Of a stretch of DNA of 64,000 nt, positions 59,725-64,000 are shown piece after piece. Positions within the stretch are counted from its first letter, which is position 1. Every line of letters starts with the position of its first letter. The stretch comes from Nocardia sp. NBC_00416 (lineage in GTDB: Bacteria; Actinomycetota; Actinomycetes; Mycobacteriales; Mycobacteriaceae). The stretch spans positions 5,086,501-5,150,500 of the forward strand of contig NZ_CP107932.1 of assembly GCF_036032445.1 (NCBI RefSeq), written 5' to 3'. Made by a program: the position numbers and the translations under genes. Below the pieces are notes generated by a model. The model saw only the letters and a program-made list of their open reading frames with translations. It searched no databases and was not told where the DNA came from.

Positions 59725-60942
59725 TCATCCTCGTCTTTGTCCCGGTGGTGGTTGTTTCCGCATCCGCTCGACCACCCCGGCAATGAATTCGGAGATGGTG
59801 TCGAGTTCGTTTACATACGCCCAATAATCGGGGTGCCGCCCCGTGAGCGATGCGGTGACCCTGTCGAGGCGTTCGACCTGAGCGTCGAGTACCGAACCCC
59901 ATTCGGCGACCAGCCCCCGCGAGACCGCCAGCATCTGAGCGTCCCGGAGCCGGAACCGTACGGCCTCGGCGCGTTGGCGCGGATCGTCGCGGACCGCCCG
60001 CAACTCGGCCAGCCGCTTTGTCACGGCGTCGACAAGTTGTTCGGCGTCGGCGAGGTGGCCGCGTGCAGTCGTGGTCAGGTCAAGGGCCGGCTCCGGGTTG
60101 TGCTCGGCCGCGGCGGCGCGCGCCCCGGCGAGGGCGGTGTCCGCGGCGGTGATATGACGCTCGCTTGTGCGCTCATTGTCGGCCAGATCCGCCGAACTCG
60201 CAGCATTGAACTCACGCAGCAGCGCCGAGTGCGCGGGCCCGATCCGCTCGGCCCGCGTGCGGACCGCGGCGATCCGGGTGGTGACCGAGGCGATCGCGTT
60301 GCGGGCGGCTGCAGCGCGAGATGGGGCGTGGGCCAACGCTTCCGACAATTCGCCGGTGGTGGCCGCCAAGCGGTTCGCCGCCGCCCGGACCCGGCCGCGC
60401 GCGTCCGCGGGTAACGCGGCGAGTGTGACGAGCGCCTCATCCACGGCGGTCGCGGCCGCATGTACAGAGGGGTATCCGGCGTACTCGGATTCGGCCGCGA
60501 CTCCGCGAACCCGCGCCGCGGCCGCGGTGACCCGGTCGACCAGTTCGGGCACTGTTCCTCGCACCGCGACCGCTTCCTCCAGCGCGCCCTTGTCACCGTG
60601 GTAGAACCGGTCGACCCCCTCCGCGGCCCCACGCAACTGGCGCAGCACGGCGTCCACCCGCTGTTGCCGGTCGGGCCGGCGGGTACCGGCCTCTTCGTCC
60701 TCGTCGAGCGCACCGGTGAACTCGAGATAGGCCGCCGCGGCCGCGTAGCAGGTATCGCGCACCGGCGCCCACCGGCGGCCCAGCTCCCGCTCCGGGAAGA
60801 TCTCTTCGGACGCGACCACGGCCGCGTCGGCGGCCGACTGCCGCCGGTCCATGTCCAGGAACGTCGTCGTCAGCGCCGAGCGGACCTGTTCGAACCACGG
60901 ATCCTCCCCCGACCGGAACCATCCACGCCTACGGCCTGCCAC
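59725..60942 (-). CDS. Helical Ter-operon protein of unknown function
   Basis: About 405 residues, almost entirely helical, Ala/Arg/Glu-rich, with heptad-like stretches between 100 and 330 that suggest coiled coils; no signal peptide or membrane segment. I do not recognise a catalytic motif. It occupies the place where Ter operons often carry a TelA-like or TerB-like helical protein, but TelA motifs are not evident. It is the first gene of the four-gene operon. GTG 60942 (AGRRRGWFRSGEDPW lead) or GTG 60966; no clear ribosome-binding site decides, and the frame stays open to 61836 antisense to terD. Confidence 0.6.
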   Translation of the reverse strand: MAGRRRGWFRSGEDPWFEQVRSALTTTFLDMDRRQSAADAAVVASEEIFPERELGRRWAPVRDTCYAAAAAYLEFTGALDEDEEAGTRRPDRQQRVDAVLRQLRGAAEGVDRFYHGDKGALEEAVAVRGTVPELVDRVTAAAARVRGVAAESEYAGYPSVHAAATAVDEALVTLAALPADARGRVRAAANRLAATTGELSEALAHAPSRAAAARNAIASVTTRIAAVRTRAERIGPAHSALLREFNAASSADLADNERTSERHITAADTALAGARAAAAEHNPEPALDLTTTARGHLADAEQLVDAVTKRLAELRAVRDDPRQRAEAVRFRLRDAQMLAVSRGLVAEWGSVLDAQVERLDRVTASLTGRHPDYWAYVNELDTISEFIAGVVERMRKQPPPGQRRG

Positions 60943-61221
60943 AGACCCGATGGTATGAGATCCCACCGTGTACGCGCCGCCGCAGGTCACGACATCCGGT
61001 CGGGCGTGCACCGCACCGCAGGCAGTCAACGCGGCCGGTCGGCGGCGGCGGGCCCCGAAACCGTGTCGCACCAAACCATCCGGGCGCGCGGGGTGCCCGG
61101 ACCGATGTCGGGCTTGCCCGAGTTTCTGCGCAAGTTCGCCGAAAGCCACTACTGTCGTATTTCGTACCCGGCGATCACGGACATGCTGGGAACCACAGAC
61201 AACTACGAAAGGGAATCCCGC

Positions 61222-61797
61222 ATGGGTGTCAGTTTGTCCAAGGGCGGCAACGTCTCGCTGAGCAAAGCGGCTCCGGGGCTCACCTCGGTCGCTGTCGGCC
61301 TCGGCTGGGATGTCCGCACCACCACGGGCACCGATTTCGACCTGGACGCCAGCGCGATCGCCACGGGGGCGGACAAGAAGGTCGTCTCCGACCAGCACTT
61401 CGTGTTCTTCAACAACCTCAAGTCCCCCGACGGCGCCATCGAGCACGTCGGCGACAACACCACCGGTGAAGGCGAGGGCGACGACGAGGTCATCAACGTC
61501 GACCTGGCGAACACCCCGCCGACGATCGAGAGCGTCTTCTTCCCGGTCTCGATCTACGAGGCCGACGGCCGTCAGCAGTCGTTCGGTCAGGTGCGCAACG
61601 CCTACATCCGCGTCGTGAACCGGGCCAACGGCGAAGAGCTGGCCCGCTACGACCTCTCCGAGGACGCCTCCACCGAAACCGCGATGGTGTTCGGCGAGCT
61701 GTACCGCAACGGCGCCGAGTGGAAGTTCCGTGCCATCGGCCAGGGCTATGCCTCCGGTCTGGCCGGTATCGCCCGCGACTACGGAGTGAACGTCTGA
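61222..61797 (+). CDS. terD: Tellurium resistance protein TerD
   Basis: 191 residues, the standard length. GVSLSKGGNVSLSK at the start, calcium site DFDLDAS (38-44), HVGDNTTGEGEGDDE (75-89), and an ending in WKFRAIGQGYASGLAG. It is a canonical calcium-binding TerD, cytoplasmic or membrane-associated, produced under tellurite, oxidative or membrane stress. ATG 61222 follows AAAGGGA. It is divergent from the Ter metabolic operon across a 279-bp gap that must contain both promoters; a hairpin follows its stop. The frame is open far upstream (to 60460) but this is antisense to another gene. Confidence 0.93.
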   Translation: MGVSLSKGGNVSLSKAAPGLTSVAVGLGWDVRTTTGTDFDLDASAIATGADKKVVSDQHFVFFNNLKSPDGAIEHVGDNTTGEGEGDDEVINVDLANTPPTIESVFFPVSIYEADGRQQSFGQVRNAYIRVVNRANGEELARYDLSEDASTETAMVFGELYRNGAEWKFRAIGQGYASGLAGIARDYGVNV

Positions 61798-61820
61798 CGA
61801 TTCACACCCACGGGTAGCGT

Positions 61821-61846
61821 GAGGGGGTCCGGCCACGGGCCCCCTC
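61821..61846 (+). terminator. Hairpin terminator after terD
   Basis: GAGGGGGTCC (61821-61830) pairs with GGGCCCCCTC (61837-61846), with one G-U wobble and a 6-nt loop, 24 bp past the terD stop. Confidence 0.75.
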
Positions 61847-62001
61847 GTTCACCTTCCCAGTGAGGCGTGAGGGGACAAATTGGACAATTAGGCGGTGGAC
61901 GGCAACGCTGGTGACAACTGGTCGTCGACGCCGCCGACCAGGTTTTCGTTCAGGCCGGTATACCGACCGCAGTCCGGCCACCGCACACGAAAGGTCCCAG
62001 C

Positions 62002-63111
62002 GTGGTCCTGCGCATATTCGGTTTATCGTTAGTAGTCACGGTGATATCGCTGGGGGTGGCCTTCCTCTACGGCGGCCCGACCGCCCTGGCACTCTGCCTC
62101 ATCCTCGGCATCCTCGAGGTTTCCCTCTCCTTCGACAATGCCGTCATCAACGCCACCATCTTGGAAAAGATGAGCGAGTTCTGGCAGAAGATCTTCCTCA
62201 CCGTCGGCATCCTGATCGCCGTCTTCGGTATGCGACTGATCTTCCCGCTGGCCATCGTGTGGCTCAGCGCGGGGCTCAACCCGGTTCAAGCCTTCGACCT
62301 GGCGTTGAATCCGCCGGCCGATGACGCCGCCTACTTCCCGGACGGCAGCCCCAGCTACGAGACCCTGCTCACCGACGCGCATCCGCAGATCGCCGCGTTC
62401 GGCGGAATGTTCCTGGCGATGCTGTTCCTCAACTTCATCCTCGCCGAACGTGAACTCACCTGGCTGACCTGGCTGGAGCGCCCGCTGGCCAAGGCGGGCA
62501 AGCTGGATATGGTCTCGGTGGTCATCGCCGGTGTCGGGCTGATCCTGGCCGCGGAGTTCCTGGCCGACGAGAACGACCGGTCCACCGTGCTGCTCGCGGG
62601 CCTGCTCGGCTTGGTCGTCTATATCGCCGTGGACGGCCTCGGTTCGATGTTCAACGCCGAAGAGCACGCCGAAGAGGCGGCCGGAGGACCGTCCGGCCTG
62701 GCCAAGGCCACCGGTAAGGCCGGGTTCTTCCTGTTCCTCTACCTCGAGGTGTTGGACGCGTCGTTCTCCTTCGACGGTGTCATCGGCGCGTTCGCCATCA
62801 CCTCGGATCCGATCATCATCGCGCTGGGCCTCGGCCTGATCGGCGCCATGTTCGTCCGGTCCATCACCGTCTATCTGGTACGCAAGGGCACCCTGTCCGA
62901 GTACGTGTACCTGGAGCACGGCGCCCACTGGGCGATCGGCGCGCTCGCGCTGATCCTGCTGATCTCCATCGGTGTCCACGTCAACGAGCTCATCACCGGT
63001 CTCGTGGGCATCGCCTTCATCGGCGCCGCGGTGATCTCGAGCATCCGACGCAACCGCAAGGAAGACGAGGAGAAGCCGGCCGCCGCCTCGGAGCCGACTC
63101 CGGTCGCCTGA
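62002..63111 (+). CDS. DUF475 (TerC-like) integral membrane protein
   Basis: 369 residues with about nine membrane helices. It shows the two inverted TerC-type motifs: ILEVSLSFDNAVINATIL (~36-53) and LEVLDASFSFDGVIGAFAI (~250), both with acidic residues in helices that could bind a divalent metal. TerC-family proteins export Mn or support metalation during secretion; DUF475 is a related but distinct branch. The C-terminus is charged and Pro/Ala-rich. GTG 62002 with AAAGGTC upstream. It lies 204 bp after terD on the same strand, behind a terminator, so probably has its own promoter. Confidence 0.85.
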   Translation: MVLRIFGLSLVVTVISLGVAFLYGGPTALALCLILGILEVSLSFDNAVINATILEKMSEFWQKIFLTVGILIAVFGMRLIFPLAIVWLSAGLNPVQAFDLALNPPADDAAYFPDGSPSYETLLTDAHPQIAAFGGMFLAMLFLNFILAERELTWLTWLERPLAKAGKLDMVSVVIAGVGLILAAEFLADENDRSTVLLAGLLGLVVYIAVDGLGSMFNAEEHAEEAAGGPSGLAKATGKAGFFLFLYLEVLDASFSFDGVIGAFAITSDPIIIALGLGLIGAMFVRSITVYLVRKGTLSEYVYLEHGAHWAIGALALILLISIGVHVNELITGLVGIAFIGAAVISSIRRNRKEDEEKPAAASEPTPVA

Positions 63112-63246
63112 TCCCACGGCGGCCTCGGCCTGCCGATTCGAACCGCCCGACTGCGGCAGCGGACATCCTGTCCGCTGCCGCAGTCGTCGTTCGACCCACC
63201 CGATCAGTGCTTGCATCTACGAATACGACTCATCTCGGCGCAAGAG

Positions 63247-63276
63247 TTGAAACGGAATGATCCGTTCTGCTACTCT
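63247..63276 (+). promoter_or_regulatory. Putative promoter of epoxide hydrolase gene
   Basis: TTGAAA (63247-63252) and TACTCT (63271-63276), 18-bp spacing, lie within the double operator. The match to a vegetative promoter is reasonable but unproven. Confidence 0.45.
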
Positions 63277-63300
63277 CTTAACAGAACGAAACATTCCGTT
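63251..63300. promoter_or_regulatory. Large imperfect palindrome, double TetR-type operator
   Basis: Arms 63251-63269 and 63282-63300 are complementary at 17 of 19 positions, 12-nt spacer. Each arm is itself partly symmetric: AACGGA-N4-TCCGTT in the left, GAACG-N8-CGTTC over the right. GGAATG/CATTCC half-sites resemble many actinobacterial TetR sites. It overlaps the predicted promoter and sits 18 bp before the epoxide hydrolase start. The regulator gene is not in view and may lie beyond the window. Confidence 0.65.
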
Positions 63301-63318
63301 CCAGACAGGAGTTCTACG

Positions 63319-64000
63319 ATGACCTCTCTCCGCCCGTTCACCGTCCAGATCCCGCAGGCACAGCTCGACGACCTGGCCGACCGCCTGCGCCGGGCGCTGT
63401 GGCCGAACGAGCTGACCGGGGTCGGCGACAGCTACGGCGTACCCGGCGCCCGGGTGCGCGCGCTGGCGCAGTACTGGCTGGCGGAGTTCGACTGGCGCAA
63501 GATCGAAGCGCGGCTCAACGACCACCCGCAGTTCGTCACCGAAATCGACGGGGAGGACATCCACTTCCTGCACATCCGCTCACCCCGAGAAGACGCGACG
63601 CCGGTGATCCTCACCCACGGCTGGCCCGGCTCGGTGCTCGAATTCCTGGACCTCGTCGCACCGTTGACCGAACCCGGGTCACCCGAATCACCCGCCTTCC
63701 ACCTGGTGATCCCCTCGCTGCCCGGCTTCGGCTTCTCCGGACCGACCCGCAGCACCGGCTGGAACTCCCAGCGCACCGCGAAGGCCTGGATCGAATTGAT
63801 GGACCGGCTCGGATACGAGCGCTTCGGTGCGATCGGCAACGACGGCGGATCGATGATCTCGCCGGAGATCGGCCGGCTCGTTCCCGATCGGATCGTAGGC
63901 GTGCACGTCACCCAGCTGTTCTCGTTCCCGTCCGGTGATCCGGCGGAATTCGAGAATCTCTCCGCAGACGATCTGGCCGGGCTCGAACATCTGCAGTGGT
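63319..64000 (+). CDS. Epoxide hydrolase, partial (truncated by window end)
   Basis: The first 227 residues of an alpha/beta-hydrolase with the N-terminal EHN domain (TSLRPFTVQIPQAQLDDLADRL start). HGWPGS (100-105) forms the oxyanion side, and D175 in IGNDGGS is the nucleophilic Asp of epoxide hydrolases, replacing the Ser of esterases. The family opens epoxides to diols, often for detoxification. ATG 63319 follows ACAGGAG. The 3' end, with the catalytic His, lies outside the window. Confidence 0.88.
   Translation, partial: MTSLRPFTVQIPQAQLDDLADRLRRALWPNELTGVGDSYGVPGARVRALAQYWLAEFDWRKIEARLNDHPQFVTEIDGEDIHFLHIRSPREDATPVILTHGWPGSVLEFLDLVAPLTEPGSPESPAFHLVIPSLPGFGFSGPTRSTGWNSQRTAKAWIELMDRLGYERFGAIGNDGGSMISPEIGRLVPDRIVGVHVTQLFSFPSGDPAEFENLSADDLAGLEHLQW

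Noticed and set aside
60967..61836. Upstream extension of the helical Ter-operon protein
   Set aside because: The extension is antisense to terD and has no helical or conserved character; the protein-like part starts near 60942.

Overview
The window is high-GC actinobacterial DNA and most resembles the Nocardia / Mycobacteriales lineage. The evidence is a ponA1 neighbourhood ordered as in Mycobacterium tuberculosis (ino1, PadR regulator, membrane genes, a DUF5318 zinc-ribbon gene, ponA1, then a polytopic GT87-like gene), an actinobacterial-type menC, a mycobacterial-type glucosylglycerate hydrolase, F420-type oxidoreductases, a type VII secretion-associated gene, and dense GTG/TTG starts with ATGA/GTGA overlaps. 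I found no rRNA, tRNA, CRISPR array, insertion sequence or prophage. I recognise 58 protein genes; the last runs off the right edge.

Layout. 0.1-7.3 kb: a structured repeat (copy A) ahead of an SdpI-like gene, glucosylglycerate hydrolase, an SDR+GNAT pair, a histidine-rich duplicated protein, a secreted hypothetical protein, an LLM oxidoreductase and a cofactor-free haloperoxidase-type hydrolase. 7.4-17.0 kb: two divergent operons forming one probable catabolic cluster. The minus side has IclR, CitE-like lyase, cyclase-type hydrolase and MmgE/PrpD; the plus side has flavoprotein, cyclic amidohydrolase, CaiB CoA-transferase and MFS importer. 17.1-24.8 kb: an ECF42 sigma/YciI pair beside an NDH-like enzyme/ECF41 sigma pair, an MFS+ArsR operon, a lone sugar-type ABC ATPase and an HxlR regulator. 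24.9-32.3 kb: thiolase, menC, repeat copy B, a SprT-like/DUF2786 pair, and a sugar ABC importer (lipoprotein plus two permeases) with no ATPase of its own. 32.4-48.8 kb: a class A PBP, two GyrI-like proteins, TetR/SDR, a type VII-associated pair with a candidate caspase/CHAT-like peptidase, then the conserved ino1-ponA1-GT87 block.

48.9-63.1 kb is a tellurium-resistance-type (Ter) region. Two TerD-domain genes diverge from three tandem AIM24 genes and a DUF389 membrane gene. A four-gene operon follows (helical protein, HpcH/CitE-like enzyme, large PRTase-TRSP-StiP fusion, HAD phosphatase), and it diverges from a canonical terD and a DUF475/TerC-like membrane gene. The window ends in a truncated epoxide hydrolase behind a striking double operator.

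The most unusual signals are: the two-copy stem-loop element in which sequence differences between the copies are mostly compensatory; the candidate caspase-like peptidase tied to a type VII-associated partner; the eight-gene divergent catabolic cluster of unknown substrate; the Ter metabolic operon with its fused PRTase-StiP enzyme; and several well-formed operators next to their likely regulators (ArsR, HxlR, PadR, IclR, TetR type). Functions come from motifs and family memory; no database search was run.
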